Assembly (NCBI RefSeq): GCF_900148835.1
Contig: NZ_FRYK01000001.1
Coordinates: 1,054,001-1,118,000 of the forward strand
Reading direction: 5' to 3'
DNA length: 64,000 nt
Source: Flavobacterium cucumis
Lineage (GTDB): Bacteria > Bacteroidota > Bacteroidia > Flavobacteriales > Flavobacteriaceae
Shown: in pieces, positions 33,678 through 42,396 of the stretch
How positions within the stretch are numbered: the first letter of the stretch is position 1
Layout of the letters: each line of letters opens with the position of its first letter
Made by a program: the position numbers and the translations under genes
Notes under the pieces: generated by a model
Seen by the model: the letters and a program-made list of their open reading frames with translations, nothing else
Database searches by the model: none
Told to the model about the DNA's origin: nothing

Positions 33678-33707
33678 TGCCTTAAACACAACTACAACGT
33701 TTTCGAA

Positions 33708-34715
33708 ATGGAAGAAAGAAACAGAACCTTAGGCGAATTTATCATTGAACATCAAAATTCGTTTCAATATTCAACAGGAGAATTATCACGAATTATCAAT
33801 TCTATTCGATTGGCTGCAAAAGTGGTTAATTACAAAGTAAACAAAGCGGGATTGGTAGATATTGTGGGTGCTGCGGGAGAACAAAATGTACAAGGTGAGG
33901 ACCAACAAAAATTAGACGTTTATGCGAATGAAGTTTTTATTCAAACGTTGATTAATCGCGAAATCGTATGTGGAATCGCCTCAGAAGAGAATGATGACTT
34001 TATTACCGTTGCAGGTTCAGATAATTCACACAACAACAAATATGTGGTTTTGATGGATCCATTAGATGGTTCTTCCAATATTGATGTAAATGTTTCTGTA
34101 GGAACAATTTTTTCGGTTTTTAGAAGAATTACTCCAGTAGGAACTCCTGTTACCTTAGAAGACTTCTTACAACCAGGTATAAATCAAGTTGCAGCAGGGT
34201 ATGTGATTTATGGAACTTCAACAATGTTGGTATATACAACAGGTGATGGAGTGAACGGGTTTACTTTAAACCCTGCCATCGGGACTTTTTATTTATCGCA
34301 CCCTAATATGAAATATTCGGAAGACGGAAAAATTTACTCGATTAATGAAGGTAATTATGTCCACTTTCCACAAGGGGTAAAAGATTACATTAAATATTGC
34401 CAATTAGAAGAAGGAGATAGGCCTTATACTTCTCGTTATATTGGAAGTTTGGTTTCTGATTTTCATAGAAACATGATTAAAGGAGGAATTTACCTGTACC
34501 CAACAAGCTCAAAGGCACCTAATGGTAAATTACGTTTGTTATATGAATGCAATCCAATGGCATTTATTGCCGAACAAGCGGGCGGTAAAGCTTCAGACGG
34601 TTTCAAAAGGATCATGGAAATTGAACCCACAGAATTACACCAACGTGTTCCGTTTTTCTGTGGAAGTAAAAATATGGTAGAAAAGGCAGAAGAGTTTATG
34701 GCAAATGCAAAGTAG
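33708..34715 (+). CDS. fbp: Class I fructose-1,6-bisphosphatase
   Basis: This enzyme hydrolyses fructose-1,6-bisphosphate to fructose-6-phosphate, the committed step of gluconeogenesis. The 335-residue protein has the metal-site motif [20 protein letters not shown] (about residues 110-130), ASEEND, and substrate-site text [14 protein letters not shown] and [20 protein letters not shown]. The start at 33708 ([12 protein letters not shown]) matches the family and lies downstream of a plausible promoter. A strong terminator follows. Confidence 0.96.
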   Translation: MEERNRTLGEFIIEHQNSFQYSTGELSRIINSIRLAAKVVNYKVNKAGLVDIVGAAGEQNVQGEDQQKLDVYANEVFIQTLINREIVCGIASEENDDFITVAGSDNSHNNKYVVLMDPLDGSSNIDVNVSVGTIFSVFRRITPVGTPVTLEDFLQPGINQVAAGYVIYGTSTMLVYTTGDGVNGFTLNPAIGTFYLSHPNMKYSEDGKIYSINEGNYVHFPQGVKDYIKYCQLEEGDRPYTSRYIGSLVSDFHRNMIKGGIYLYPTSSKAPNGKLRLLYECNPMAFIAEQAGGKASDGFKRIMEIEPTELHQRVPFFCGSKNMVEKAEEFMANAK

Positions 34716-34741
34716 ATTTTTCTAAAACCTGCAAAAATAAA

Positions 34742-34773
34742 AAAAGCACAATTTCGGTAGAAATTGTGCTTTT
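34742..34773. terminator. Bidirectional terminator between fbp and terB
   Basis: AAAAGCACAATTTC and GAAATTGTGCTTTT form a perfect 14-bp stem with a GGTA loop. A-rich and T-rich flanks let it serve both convergent genes. Confidence 0.9.
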
Positions 34774-34793
34774 GTATTTTAAAACAGTTTTAA

Positions 34794-35225
34794 TTACCTG
34801 TTCATGTGTTGCATTTCGTAAGTAAATGTTTCTAAATCTACATTCATATCTACTAACCTTAAGGCTTTGTCAACGATATATCCCACATTGGCAGCTGTAA
34901 AGCCTAGCGCTAACGCAAAACGTGTTAGTAAATCTTGTTGTTTTTCGCCTAAAACATCATCCGCATATACCATTCTTGCTAAATCATACAAACGCTCTAA
35001 GCGGTGGGTATGCATTAAGGGTGGATTAACGGGATACTTTAATGGATTTTCTAAAATTTCATCATATTCTGCTTGAGAAATTTCTAATTTGATAGCCAGT
35101 TTGTCTAAGAAGTGTTTTTCTTCAGGAGTGATAGTTCCATCGGATAAAGCTACTCTTACAATAGCCGAAAAATGACCTTTGTTTCTATTTCTAAAACCGC
35201 TATCGAATAAATCTGAAATTGACAT
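34794..35225 (-). CDS. TerB family protein
   Basis: A 143-residue all-helical protein of the TerB fold, with the acidic motif VALSDGTITPEEKHFLDKLA (about 27-46) and the second MVYADDVLGEKQQDLLTRFA (about 86-105). These Asp-containing loops are the metal-binding sites of TerB proteins. Stand-alone TerB proteins are common and their role outside tellurite-resistance clusters is not known. There are no other ter genes here. It has its own promoter. Confidence 0.85.
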   Translation of the reverse strand: MSISDLFDSGFRNRNKGHFSAIVRVALSDGTITPEEKHFLDKLAIKLEISQAEYDEILENPLKYPVNPPLMHTHRLERLYDLARMVYADDVLGEKQQDLLTRFALALGFTAANVGYIVDKALRLVDMNVDLETFTYEMQHMNR

Positions 35226-35247
35226 GTTGTTTGTTTTTATATGGTAG

Positions 35248-35279
35248 CAAAATTACACAAAAAATCTATTTTTTTACAA
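35248..35279 (-). promoter_or_regulatory. Promoter of terB
   Basis: Minus-strand TTG (35277-35279), a 21-base spacer and TAATTTTG (35248-35255), 23 bases before the start codon. Confidence 0.55.
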
Positions 35280-35307
35280 CAATTTTATTTGCTTTTGTGA
35301 TGTAGAA

Positions 35308-35340
35308 TTTGGATACATAAAAAAATAAATTGTAAGTTTG
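35308..35340 (+). promoter_or_regulatory. Promoter of the hupE operon
   Basis: TTTG (35308-35311), a 21-base spacer and TAAGTTTG (35333-35340), 26 bases before the HupE-like gene. It is divergent from the terB promoter. Confidence 0.6.
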
Positions 35341-35366
35341 GATTTCCCTAATAAAACTTAATTATT

Positions 35367-35957
35367 ATGTCAGAATTTTGGATGTATTTTAATATTGGTC
35401 TCAAACATGTGTTAGATATTAACGCTTATGATCACGTATTGTTTTTGATGGCTTTGGTTGTTCCTTATGCCTTTAAGGATTGGAAAAATGTTTTTGTTCT
35501 GGTATCACTTTTCACCATCGGACACACCTTGGCGTTGTTGTTGTCGGTTTACGGAATTGTACAAATTCAAGCAAGTTTGGTTGAGTTTTTAATTCCCGTT
35601 ACCATCTTGATTACCGCCATTTTTCATTTATTCACTGCTGGAAAATCATCTAAAAACGAAAGTATCACCTTTGTTGCGATTGTTACTTTGTTTTTTGGAA
35701 TTATTCACGGATTAGGTTTTTCAAATTACTTCAAAACAATCTTACCAGGTGCTGCTTCCGATAAATTATTACCCCTACTAGAATTTGCATTAGGGATTGA
35801 AGCAGCCCAAATTATTGTAGTTGTGGTTTTTTTAATTATATCCTATATCGTACAAACTTTTTTCCGTTTTTCTAAAAGAGATTGGGCTTTAGTTATGTCA
35901 GCATTTATAATTGGCGTAGTTTTGCCTATGCTAATAGAGAGCGAAATTTGGAATTGA
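35367..35957 (+). CDS. HupE/UreJ family membrane protein
   Basis: A 196-residue inner-membrane protein with about six helices. The family motifs GLKHVLDINAYDHVLFL (first helix, with His and Asp that may bind nickel or another metal), SLFTIGHTLALLLSVYG and LFFGIIHGLGFSNY are all present, and the second and third carry the conserved His residues. HupE and UreJ relatives move nickel or cobalt, but no hydrogenase or urease genes are nearby, so the substrate is open. It leads an operon with dCMP deaminase, an S41 protease and a hypothetical gene. Confidence 0.85.
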   Translation: MSEFWMYFNIGLKHVLDINAYDHVLFLMALVVPYAFKDWKNVFVLVSLFTIGHTLALLLSVYGIVQIQASLVEFLIPVTILITAIFHLFTAGKSSKNESITFVAIVTLFFGIIHGLGFSNYFKTILPGAASDKLLPLLEFALGIEAAQIIVVVVFLIISYIVQTFFRFSKRDWALVMSAFIIGVVLPMLIESEIWN

Positions 35958-35959
35958 TA

Positions 35960-36388
35960 ATGAAGAAAGAAAAAAGAGCGAAATACGACAAAGCTTATCT
36001 GAGAATTGCCAAAGAATGGGGCAATTTATCATATTGCCAACGAAAAAAAGTAGGTGCGATTATCGTTAAAGATAAAATGATTATTTCAGATGGTTACAAC
36101 GGAACACCATCAGGATTTGAAAATTGTTGTGAAGACGAAGATAACGTGACCAAATGGTATGTACTGCACGCAGAGGCAAATGCAATTTTAAAAGTGGCAC
36201 GTTCAACGCAATCTTGTGAAGATGCTACGTTATATATAACACTTTCACCTTGTAAAGATTGCAGTAAATTAATTCATCAATCGGGTATTAGGCGAGTGGT
36301 GTATCATCAAGAATATAAAGATACTTCGGGGGTTGATTTTTTAAGAAAGGCAGGAGTTGAGGTTGAACTAATTGAAGATTTGAGTTAA
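35960..36388 (+). CDS. dCMP deaminase family protein
   Basis: A zinc-dependent deaminase expected to turn dCMP into dUMP for thymidylate synthesis. The 142-residue protein has HAEANAILKVA (zinc His and catalytic Glu) and SPCKDCSKLIHQSGI (zinc Cys pair), plus SDGYNGTPSGFENC, which is characteristic of dCMP deaminases. The start at 35960 follows the HupE stop by two bases; an upstream start within hupE is less likely. The gene ends one base before the S41 protease gene. Confidence 0.9.
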   Translation: MKKEKRAKYDKAYLRIAKEWGNLSYCQRKKVGAIIVKDKMIISDGYNGTPSGFENCCEDEDNVTKWYVLHAEANAILKVARSTQSCEDATLYITLSPCKDCSKLIHQSGIRRVVYHQEYKDTSGVDFLRKAGVEVELIEDLS

Positions 36389-36389
36389 A

Positions 36390-37958
36390 ATGAAAATAAA
36401 TAAAGTATATTTTCCAATAGTAATCGCAGTAGCTGTTGCGGTCGGTTTGTTGTTGGGAAGTAAACTCAACCCTTCCACTGAAAACGCTTTTTTGAGTCGG
36501 AATAATAACAAAAACAAACTCAACAAACTCATCGATTTCATCGAAAAAGAATATGTGGATAGCCTAAATACCGATTCTATTGTGGATTTAACGGTTAACG
36601 GGATTTTAGAAAAACTTGATCCGCATTCGGTTTATATCCCTAAAAGTCAACTAGAGGCAGTCGAACAAGAAATGCGTGGGGACTTTGTTGGAATTGGTAT
36701 CAATTTTTACATGTACAATGATTCTTTAGCAGTTATAAAAACCATTGCAAATGGACCTTCGGAAAAAGCGGGTTTAAAATCTGGAGACCGAATCCTTTTT
36801 GCCGATAAGTTGCAATTGTACAATAAAAAATTAGAAACTGATACGTTGTTTTCCATCTTAAAAGGCGAACAAGGTTCTAATGTAAAACTAACTGTTTATC
36901 GAAAATCCGAAAAGAAGAAATTTGCTGTAAACATTACTCGTGATGTCATTCCAATTAAAAGTGTTGATGTATGGCAAATGATGAACAAAACTACGGGTTA
37001 TATTAAAATCAATCGCTTTGCAGAAAAAACCTATGATGAGTTTTTGTCGGGTTTAACCCAATTGAAAAAAGAAGGTGCTAATCATATTATTATCGATTTA
37101 AGAGATAATGGTGGTGGTTATCTAGATTCGGCTGTAAAAATCGCAGATGAGTTCTTGAAAAACAAAGAATTAATAGTTAAAACGAAAAACAAAAAGGATA
37201 AAATTGAAACTACCTTAGCCACTGAAAAAGGAATTTTTGAAACGGGTAAAGTCAGTGTTTTAATTAATGAAAATAGTGCTTCAGCAAGTGAAATTTTAGC
37301 AGGAGCTATTCAAGATAACGACAGAGGTTTGGTGTACGGAAGACGTTCTTTTGGTAAAGGATTAGTACAACGCGAAATGCCATTAGGGGACGGTTCGGCA
37401 GTACGATTAACCATTGCCAGATATTATACACCATCAGGACGCTCCATTCAAAAGCCTTATGAAGACAAAGGTGAAAATTATTTCAATGAATTTGACAAGC
37501 GTTTTGAAAGCGGCGAATTGTACGAAAAAGATAAGGTAAAAATTGCGGATAGCTTAAAATTCAAAACGAAGAGAGGGCGCATCGTATATGGCGGTGGCGG
37601 AATTATGCCTGATATTTTTGTTCCACTAGAAGATTCGCACGGAGCAGAAGGGTTAACGATGTTGATGCAATCGGGATTGGTGAATTATTTTGTGTTTGAA
37701 CAATTAGATCAAAACCGCAAAAAGTTTGAAAAAATTTCGATGGAAGCTTTAGAAAAAGAATTACGTTCTGGAAATTATTTTAATAATTTTAAAGAATATA
37801 TGGCAAAAGGCGGTTTACTTTTCAATTTAGATACTCAGAAAGATAAAGTATTATTCTATCTTCAAGCAGAATTTGTTCGCCAATTATTTAACGAAAATGC
37901 TTATTACCAATTGATTTTAAAGAAAGACAATATGGTAAATAAGGTGTTGAGTAAGTAA
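36390..37958 (+). CDS. S41 family C-terminal processing peptidase
   Basis: A 522-residue periplasmic serine protease of the tail-specific/CtpA type. The N-terminal anchor or signal (about 7-25) is followed by an N-terminal helical region, a PDZ domain about 95-175 (GIGINFYMYNDSLAVIKTIA, GLKSGDRILFADKL) and the catalytic domain. The catalytic Ser is in INENSASASEILAGAIQDND and the Lys in GRRSFGKGLVQREM, forming the Ser-Lys dyad. Such enzymes trim the C-termini of envelope proteins. It follows the dCMP deaminase gene closely in the hupE operon. Confidence 0.94.
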   Translation: MKINKVYFPIVIAVAVAVGLLLGSKLNPSTENAFLSRNNNKNKLNKLIDFIEKEYVDSLNTDSIVDLTVNGILEKLDPHSVYIPKSQLEAVEQEMRGDFVGIGINFYMYNDSLAVIKTIANGPSEKAGLKSGDRILFADKLQLYNKKLETDTLFSILKGEQGSNVKLTVYRKSEKKKFAVNITRDVIPIKSVDVWQMMNKTTGYIKINRFAEKTYDEFLSGLTQLKKEGANHIIIDLRDNGGGYLDSAVKIADEFLKNKELIVKTKNKKDKIETTLATEKGIFETGKVSVLINENSASASEILAGAIQDNDRGLVYGRRSFGKGLVQREMPLGDGSAVRLTIARYYTPSGRSIQKPYEDKGENYFNEFDKRFESGELYEKDKVKIADSLKFKTKRGRIVYGGGGIMPDIFVPLEDSHGAEGLTMLMQSGLVNYFVFEQLDQNRKKFEKISMEALEKELRSGNYFNNFKEYMAKGGLLFNLDTQKDKVLFYLQAEFVRQLFNENAYYQLILKKDNMVNKVLSK

Positions 37959-37970
37959 AAATGTTATAAA

Positions 37971-38486
37971 ATGAGTAGAAGAGATAAATTATTCGATTTG
38001 CCAATTTATAAAAAAGCCGAATTAATTTTAGATTTGGTAAACAGTCTTTTAAACACCATTAGTGAAGAAGATGAGTATTTGAATGCCACAAAATATATGA
38101 TGCGAGATGATGCTGCGATAATTTGTGCTAAAATTGCGGGTGCTGAAGGCGGAGATATGTATAGCATCCGAATGCAAAATGCGGCAATCATCAGAGATCA
38201 TGCAATGCATTTATATGTTCAAGTAGGAAGTTTACGATTTCACGATTCTTTTAAAGATACCGATTATGTTACGTTGATTAGAAAAGAAATCGACGAATTC
38301 AGAGAATTGTTTATCAATTGGGTAGCTAGTTTTGACAAGAGTAATTATTATTGGGACGAATGGGAATTGTTTAATCCGCCGGGAGCTATTCCGCCAGACC
38401 CTAATGAATATCAAGATCCAATCAATTGGGATGATTTTTTAGAAGGAATGAATTTCGATGATGAAGAATATGATTCAGAAGAATAA
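37971..38486 (+). CDS. Conserved hypothetical protein with acidic tail
   Basis: A 171-residue soluble protein, helical through most of its length (LIDLVNSLLNT-type and RDDAAIICAKIAGAEGGDMY segments). There are two aromatic-rich turns (YYWDEWELFNPPGAIPPDPN) and a strongly acidic C-terminus (DDEEYDSEE). I recall similar proteins in other flavobacteria behind S41 protease genes but no named domain. The 12-base gap after the protease suggests co-transcription. It ends four bases from the convergent FAD-protein gene. Confidence 0.75.
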   Translation: MSRRDKLFDLPIYKKAELILDLVNSLLNTISEEDEYLNATKYMMRDDAAIICAKIAGAEGGDMYSIRMQNAAIIRDHAMHLYVQVGSLRFHDSFKDTDYVTLIRKEIDEFRELFINWVASFDKSNYYWDEWELFNPPGAIPPDPNEYQDPINWDDFLEGMNFDDEEYDSEE

Positions 38487-38490
38487 AAAG

Positions 38491-39099
38491 CTATTTTCCC
38501 AAAGCATCATGCACCTGTACCGGATTTCCGTTATTCCACAACGTTAAAATATCCGTTGCAACTGAAGCACCACTACCAGCTGCAATGCTTAATTGACTTC
38601 TATGTCCGGCTAAAACGCCTGCTGCATAAATGCCTTCGGTAACCAAATGGTCGGTATTTTTTAATTGGATTCTGTTTTTCTCAGGAGCAGCTTTTTGATG
38701 TGGCATTACAAAGGATTCCAAACCTTCAATGGTAAAAGGATTTCCAGCGCCAATCGCAATCACTACAATTTTAGCTTGAAGCGAAGATTTGTTGGTAGTA
38801 ATTGTGAAATTTCCTGCTTCACCCGAAATAGAAAGTACTTTTTTACCATGAATTTGTTGCACGTGCGGATACAAGTTGGTCAAATGTTCCAAACTTTCTT
38901 CTAATAATTCACTGCCTAATTTCCCTGCAGGAATTCCGTAAGCGTTATTAAAAATGGCATTTTGTAATGAAGAGGCTTTTTGGTGTGCCACAATCGCAAT
39001 TTTTTTATCTATTGCAAACGGTTTGTTTTGGGCTGAACCCAAAATCAAAGCACACGAAACTCCGGAAACACCAGCGCCAATAATTAAAACGTCAAGCAT
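38491..39099 (-). CDS. Compact FAD-dependent oxidoreductase (thioredoxin reductase-like)
   Basis: A 202-residue protein with the FAD dinucleotide-binding motif LIIGAGVSGVSCALIL at the N-terminus. The second FAD motif TEGIYAAGVLAGHRSQLSIA is near the C-terminus, as in thioredoxin reductase-like enzymes. The NADPH-binding domain that normally sits between them is missing, as is any CxxC active-site pair; full-length relatives have about 300 residues. It may therefore be a flavin-binding protein that gets electrons from a partner or acts on an unknown substrate. Its stop overlaps no gene, but its start overlaps the stop of the following (upstream) small membrane protein by one base (TAATG). Confidence 0.85.
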   Translation of the reverse strand: MLDVLIIGAGVSGVSCALILGSAQNKPFAIDKKIAIVAHQKASSLQNAIFNNAYGIPAGKLGSELLEESLEHLTNLYPHVQQIHGKKVLSISGEAGNFTITTNKSSLQAKIVVIAIGAGNPFTIEGLESFVMPHQKAAPEKNRIQLKNTDHLVTEGIYAAGVLAGHRSQLSIAAGSGASVATDILTLWNNGNPVQVHDALGK

Positions 39100-39296
39100 T
39101 ATTGTTTGGTTTTTTCTTCAATCATTTTTGAAAAACGCAATAGCACTAGTAGTAAAATTGCGCAAATTCCAGCGACAACACCAATTATGGCAATGGTGCT
39201 ATTTTCATCAAAAGGATTGCTATAATCAATTTGAAAAAGATTAAAAACAATTAAAACTAATGCGATAGCAACTGCTACATAAGTAAATATTTTCAT
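39099..39296 (-). CDS. Small two-helix membrane protein
   Basis: A 65-residue protein with two hydrophobic helices (about 4-22 and 35-54) and a basic end (RFSKMIEEKTKQ). It overlaps the FAD protein start by one base (TAATG) and begins 12 bases after the MarC gene, so the three form a minus-strand operon. No family is recognised. Confidence 0.7.
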   Translation of the reverse strand: MKIFTYVAVAIALVLIVFNLFQIDYSNPFDENSTIAIIGVVAGICAILLLVLLRFSKMIEEKTKQ

Positions 39297-39308
39297 TTTT
39301 TTGTATTT

Positions 39309-39890
39309 CTAAATAAATAATCCTTTAACATTAGCGGCGAATAATTTTACAGCTATCGCCAGTAAAATAACACCAAAAATTTTACGAATTACACCCAAGC
39401 CATTGGTTCCCAGTAGCCTTTCTATTTTTCCTGATGATTTCAACACCCCATACACGACAATTACATTGATCAAGATAGCTATGATGATGTTGATTTTATC
39501 ATAAGCTGCACGAAGCGATAATATTGTTGTCATCGTTCCAGCTCCAGCAATCAGCGGAAACGCGATAGGTACAATTGAAGCAGTACTTGGATTGTCTTCT
39601 TTGTACAATCGAATCCCTAAAATCATTTCCAAAGCAAGAAAAAATAAGACAAACGAACCCGCAACAGCAAACGAATTTGCATCTATGCCAATTAATTTCA
39701 GAATTTCTTCTCCTACAAACAAAAAGGCAATCATAATTACCGCCGCAACAATTGTCGCTTTTTCCGATTGAATATGACCCATTTTACTGCGTAAATCCAC
39801 AATAATCGGAATACTTCCCACAATATCAATTACAGCAAATAAAATCATGCTGATGGTAAAAATGTCTTTCCAATTGATTCCTAATTCCAT
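39309..39890 (-). CDS. MarC family integral membrane protein
   Basis: A 193-residue inner-membrane protein with about six helices. The family motifs are present: FAVIDIVGSIPIIVDLRSKM (about 12-31) and the NPSTASIVPIAFPLIAGAGT segment (about 99-118), along with GIRLYKEDNP. MarC proteins were once linked to drug resistance, but their function is not established. The start at 39890 (MELGINWKDIF) is preferred over an upstream start at 39932 because that one lies upstream of the -7 element at 39910-39917. Confidence 0.9.
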   Translation of the reverse strand: MELGINWKDIFTISMILFAVIDIVGSIPIIVDLRSKMGHIQSEKATIVAAVIMIAFLFVGEEILKLIGIDANSFAVAGSFVLFFLALEMILGIRLYKEDNPSTASIVPIAFPLIAGAGTMTTILSLRAAYDKINIIIAILINVIVVYGVLKSSGKIERLLGTNGLGVIRKIFGVILLAIAVKLFAANVKGLFI

Positions 39891-39909
39891 AAAACGCTGA
39901 ATATTTGTG

Positions 39910-39917
39910 CAAATATA
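39910..39917 (-). promoter_or_regulatory. -7 element of the marC operon
   Basis: TATATTTG on the minus strand, 19 bases before the MarC start. The upstream TTG is too close (12 bases) for a standard -33 element. Confidence 0.4.
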
Positions 39918-39961
39918 AGGATAATGAATCAAGAACGTTTCTAATTTAACGATACATTATC

Positions 39962-40272
39962 ATATCAAGTTCATTATCAATATCAAGTTCAAATTCAAGT
40001 AATGTGAAGATTTAAACGCAAAGTCGCAAAGTTTTTTCGCAAAGAGCGCAATGAGAGAAGTAAAACGTCTCGGTCTGGCTTTTTTCAACGCAATCAAAAT
40101 CTAAAAAACTCCTTGTAAGCTATACGCAAAGAGCGCAAAGTTTTTTCGCAATGAAACACAAAAGAACTCTGTGAAACTTTATGCAAAACTTCGAGAGACT
40201 TTGTGTTGCAAAAAATCCGTCATCATTCGCGCTTCGCAGAACCTGTGTCATCCGCGTGCCAATATCAAGTTT
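39962..40272. repeat. CGCAAAG repeats and ATATCAAGTT direct repeats in a gene-free gap
   Basis: The stretch 39933-40332 has no gene. It contains AACGCAAAGTCGCAAAG followed by TTTTTTCGCAAAG (40016-40045) and a second related unit ACGCAAAGAGCGCAAAG with TTTTTTCGCAA (40124-40150). ATATCAAGTT direct repeats occur at 39962, 39981 and 40262 approximately. Low-complexity text of this kind is, as I recall, common between genes in flavobacteria. There is no ORF of note and no tRNA. Confidence 0.6.
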
Positions 40273-40304
40273 AATTTAAAATCCAAAATCTAAATTCAAA
40301 ATCG

Positions 40305-40312
40305 TATCTTTG
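40305..40312 (+). promoter_or_regulatory. -7 element before the DUF3109 gene
   Basis: TATCTTTG matches TAnnTTTG exactly and lies 20 bases before the start codon. The upstream region is A/T-only, with no clear TTG. Confidence 0.45.
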
Positions 40313-40332
40313 CACTTTAAAATAAGCCCAAT

Positions 40333-40899
40333 ATGTTTCAGTTAAACAAAACCATCGTTTCCGAAGAAATCTTAGAAAAAGAATTCGTTTGCAATTTGTC
40401 AGCTTGTCAAGGCGCTTGTTGTGTGGATGGCGATGCGGGTGCTCCTTTAGATGAGGAAGAAACCATAATTTTAGCTGAAATTTTCCCAAAAGTAAAACCT
40501 TTTCTTCGTCCTGAAGGAATAAAAGCCATTGAAGAACAAGGTACGCACGTAGTTTCCGATTTTGGAGAATTAGAAACACCACTTATCGATGGTAAAGACT
40601 GTGCTTACGTGATTTTTGACGGAAAAACGGCACTTTGTGGAATCGAGCAAGCCTATAATCAAGGTATTGTAGATTGGAAAAAACCGGTCTCTTGTCATTT
40701 ATACCCAATTCGAATTAAAGAATATTCGGATTTCGCAGCGGTGAATTATCACAAATGGCATATTTGCGATGACGCTTGTTCGTTAGGACAAGAATTAGGT
40801 GTTCCGGTGTACCAATTTGTGAAAGAAGCACTAGTTAGAAAATTCGGACAACAATGGTTTGATGAATTAGACAAAGTTGCAAAAGAGTTGAAAAAATAA
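40333..40899 (+). CDS. DUF3109 family cysteine-rich protein
   Basis: A 188-residue soluble protein of the DUF3109 family. It has eight or more cysteines: CNLSACQGACCVDGDAGAPL near residue 20, DGKDCAYVIFDGKTALCGIE near 95-115, the PVSCHLYPIRI motif near 125, and CDDACSLGQEL near 148. The spacing resembles the Fe-S or zinc-binding YkgJ-like proteins. The PVSCHLYPIRIKEY motif is diagnostic. The function is unknown. It lies upstream of nrdB but with a 267-base gap, so co-transcription is not indicated. Confidence 0.88.
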   Translation: MFQLNKTIVSEEILEKEFVCNLSACQGACCVDGDAGAPLDEEETIILAEIFPKVKPFLRPEGIKAIEEQGTHVVSDFGELETPLIDGKDCAYVIFDGKTALCGIEQAYNQGIVDWKKPVSCHLYPIRIKEYSDFAAVNYHKWHICDDACSLGQELGVPVYQFVKEALVRKFGQQWFDELDKVAKELKK

Positions 40900-40973
40900 T
40901 CCCTTTTTTATCGATTGAAAATACTCGTGAGTCACTTATTTTTCAGTTGCTTACAAGGTTTTAACAGTTGTTT

Positions 40974-41018
40974 TATAGGTTTTTAATTAATTGATTTTCA
41001 GTATTTTAAAAACCTATA
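40974..41018. promoter_or_regulatory. 13-bp inverted repeat in the nrdB upstream region
   Basis: TATAGGTTTTTAA (40974-40986) and TTAAAAACCTATA (41006-41018) are perfect inverted arms with a 19-base loop. They lie 149 bases before nrdB. They could bind a regulator as DNA or form an RNA hairpin at the end of the DUF3109 transcript. Confidence 0.45.
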
Positions 41019-41042
41019 TTAAATTATTGGCAATTATCAGCT

Positions 41043-41077
41043 TTGTTAAAAACTTACCTCAATTGTGAATAAGTTTG
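41043..41077 (+). promoter_or_regulatory. Possible promoter of nrdB
   Basis: TTTG (TTG at 41043-41045) and TAAGTTTG (41070-41077), with a 24-base spacer slightly longer than usual. The leader would be about 85 bases. Confidence 0.35.
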
Positions 41078-41166
41078 CCTTTCTTTTTTCATTTCAAATG
41101 ACAAACTTTGTAAACCCCAAATGAATTAAAACAACCAATCATTAACATTTTTAAAATCAAACAGCT

Positions 41167-42144
41167 ATGTCTTTAGTGGAACCTATTTTGCAAGAAAACA
41201 AAGATCGATTTGTAATTTTTCCTATCAAGCACCAAGATATTTGGGAATGGTACAAAAAACAAGAAGCGTGTATTTGGACAGCAGAAGAAATTGATTTGCA
41301 TCAAGATTTAAGCGATTGGAACAATAAATTAAACGATGACGAAAAATATTTCATCAAACATATTTTAGCATTCTTCGCAGCTTCTGACGGAATTGTAAAC
41401 GAAAACTTAGCAGAAAATTTTGTTAATGAAGTGCAATATCCAGAGGCAAAATTCTTCTACGGTTTCCAAATCATGATGGAAAACATTCACAGTGAAACGT
41501 ATTCGTTATTAATTGATACGTATGTGAAAGACGAAGCAGAGAAAAATCAGTTATTCCATGCTATTGAAGTGTTTCCAGCAATTAAAGAAAAAGCACAATG
41601 GGCTTTAAAATGGATTGAATCAGATTCATTTGCAGAACGATTAATTGCTTTCGCAGCAGTAGAAGGAATTTTCTTCTCAGGTTCGTTCTGTTCGATTTAC
41701 TGGTTGAAAAAACGTGGATTAATGCCAGGATTAACCTTCTCAAACGAATTAATTTCTCGTGATGAAGGAATGCATTGTGATTTTGCGGTTCACTTACACA
41801 CGCATCATATTGTAAACAAAGTGCCAAAAGCAAGAATTACGGAAATTATCGTAGATGCATTAAACATCGAAAGAAAATTCATCACGGAATCATTGCCAGT
41901 AAGTTTGATTGGTATGAATGCTACTTTAATGACGCAATATTTAGAATTCGTAACCGATAGATTATTAGTAGAATTAGGATGTGATAGAGTGTATAACTCT
42001 TCAAACCCATTCGATTTTATGGATATGATTTCGTTACAAGGAAAAACGAATTTCTTCGAAAAACGCGTTGCAGAATATCAAAAAGCAGGTGTTATGAATT
42101 CAGATGCTGAATCAAGTAAAATTAGCTTCGACGCTGATTTTTAA
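41167..42144 (+). CDS. nrdB: Ribonucleoside-diphosphate reductase small (R2) subunit
   Basis: The radical-bearing diiron subunit of class I ribonucleotide reductase, which supplies deoxynucleotides with NrdA. The 325-residue protein has the metal ligands in [30 protein letters not shown] and [20 protein letters not shown], and [19 protein letters not shown] in the core. The candidate radical Tyr lies in [12 protein letters not shown]. The form is the eukaryote-like R2 type seen in Bacteroidota, shorter than Escherichia NrdB. nrdA follows after a 252-base gap containing a dispersed repeat. Confidence 0.95.
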   Translation: MSLVEPILQENKDRFVIFPIKHQDIWEWYKKQEACIWTAEEIDLHQDLSDWNNKLNDDEKYFIKHILAFFAASDGIVNENLAENFVNEVQYPEAKFFYGFQIMMENIHSETYSLLIDTYVKDEAEKNQLFHAIEVFPAIKEKAQWALKWIESDSFAERLIAFAAVEGIFFSGSFCSIYWLKKRGLMPGLTFSNELISRDEGMHCDFAVHLHTHHIVNKVPKARITEIIVDALNIERKFITESLPVSLIGMNATLMTQYLEFVTDRLLVELGCDRVYNSSNPFDFMDMISLQGKTNFFEKRVAEYQKAGVMNSDAESSKISFDADF

Positions 42145-42150
42145 AAAATA

Positions 42151-42295
42151 TTTAAACACATAGACACATAGGATTGTTTTTTGGATGAATTTAAGGCGTT
42201 TCACTTTTTTAAGTTGACATAGCGCTATGTGTATTCAGAATGAACTATCTAAATCTTTTTTTAAAAGTTATTATCTATGTTTCTATGTGTTTTAA
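42151..42295. repeat. Dispersed palindromic repeat, copy 3, between nrdB and nrdA
   Basis: Ends TTTAAACACATAGACACATA (left) and CTATGTTTCTATGTGTTTTA (right) pair as imperfect inverted repeats. An internal ACATAGCGCTATGT palindrome sits near the middle (about 42220-42233). The left end begins seven bases after the nrdB stop. The remaining gap to 42396 holds no gene and only weak promoter-like text. Confidence 0.65.
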
Positions 42296-42396
42296 AAAAT
42301 AAAGCGCTATAAAATGTCGGGAGACTCGTGCTTTAGTTCAATAAATACTAACCGAAAGCAGAGAAGGGATTGTCTGTTTTCAAAAACTAAAAGTGT

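Noticed and set aside
34794..35225. TerB gene as part of a tellurite-resistance or defence cluster
   Set aside because: No other ter genes or defence genes adjoin it; stand-alone TerB proteins are common.
35367..35957. HupE-like gene as part of a nickel hydrogenase or urease locus
   Set aside because: No hydrogenase or urease gene lies anywhere in the window.
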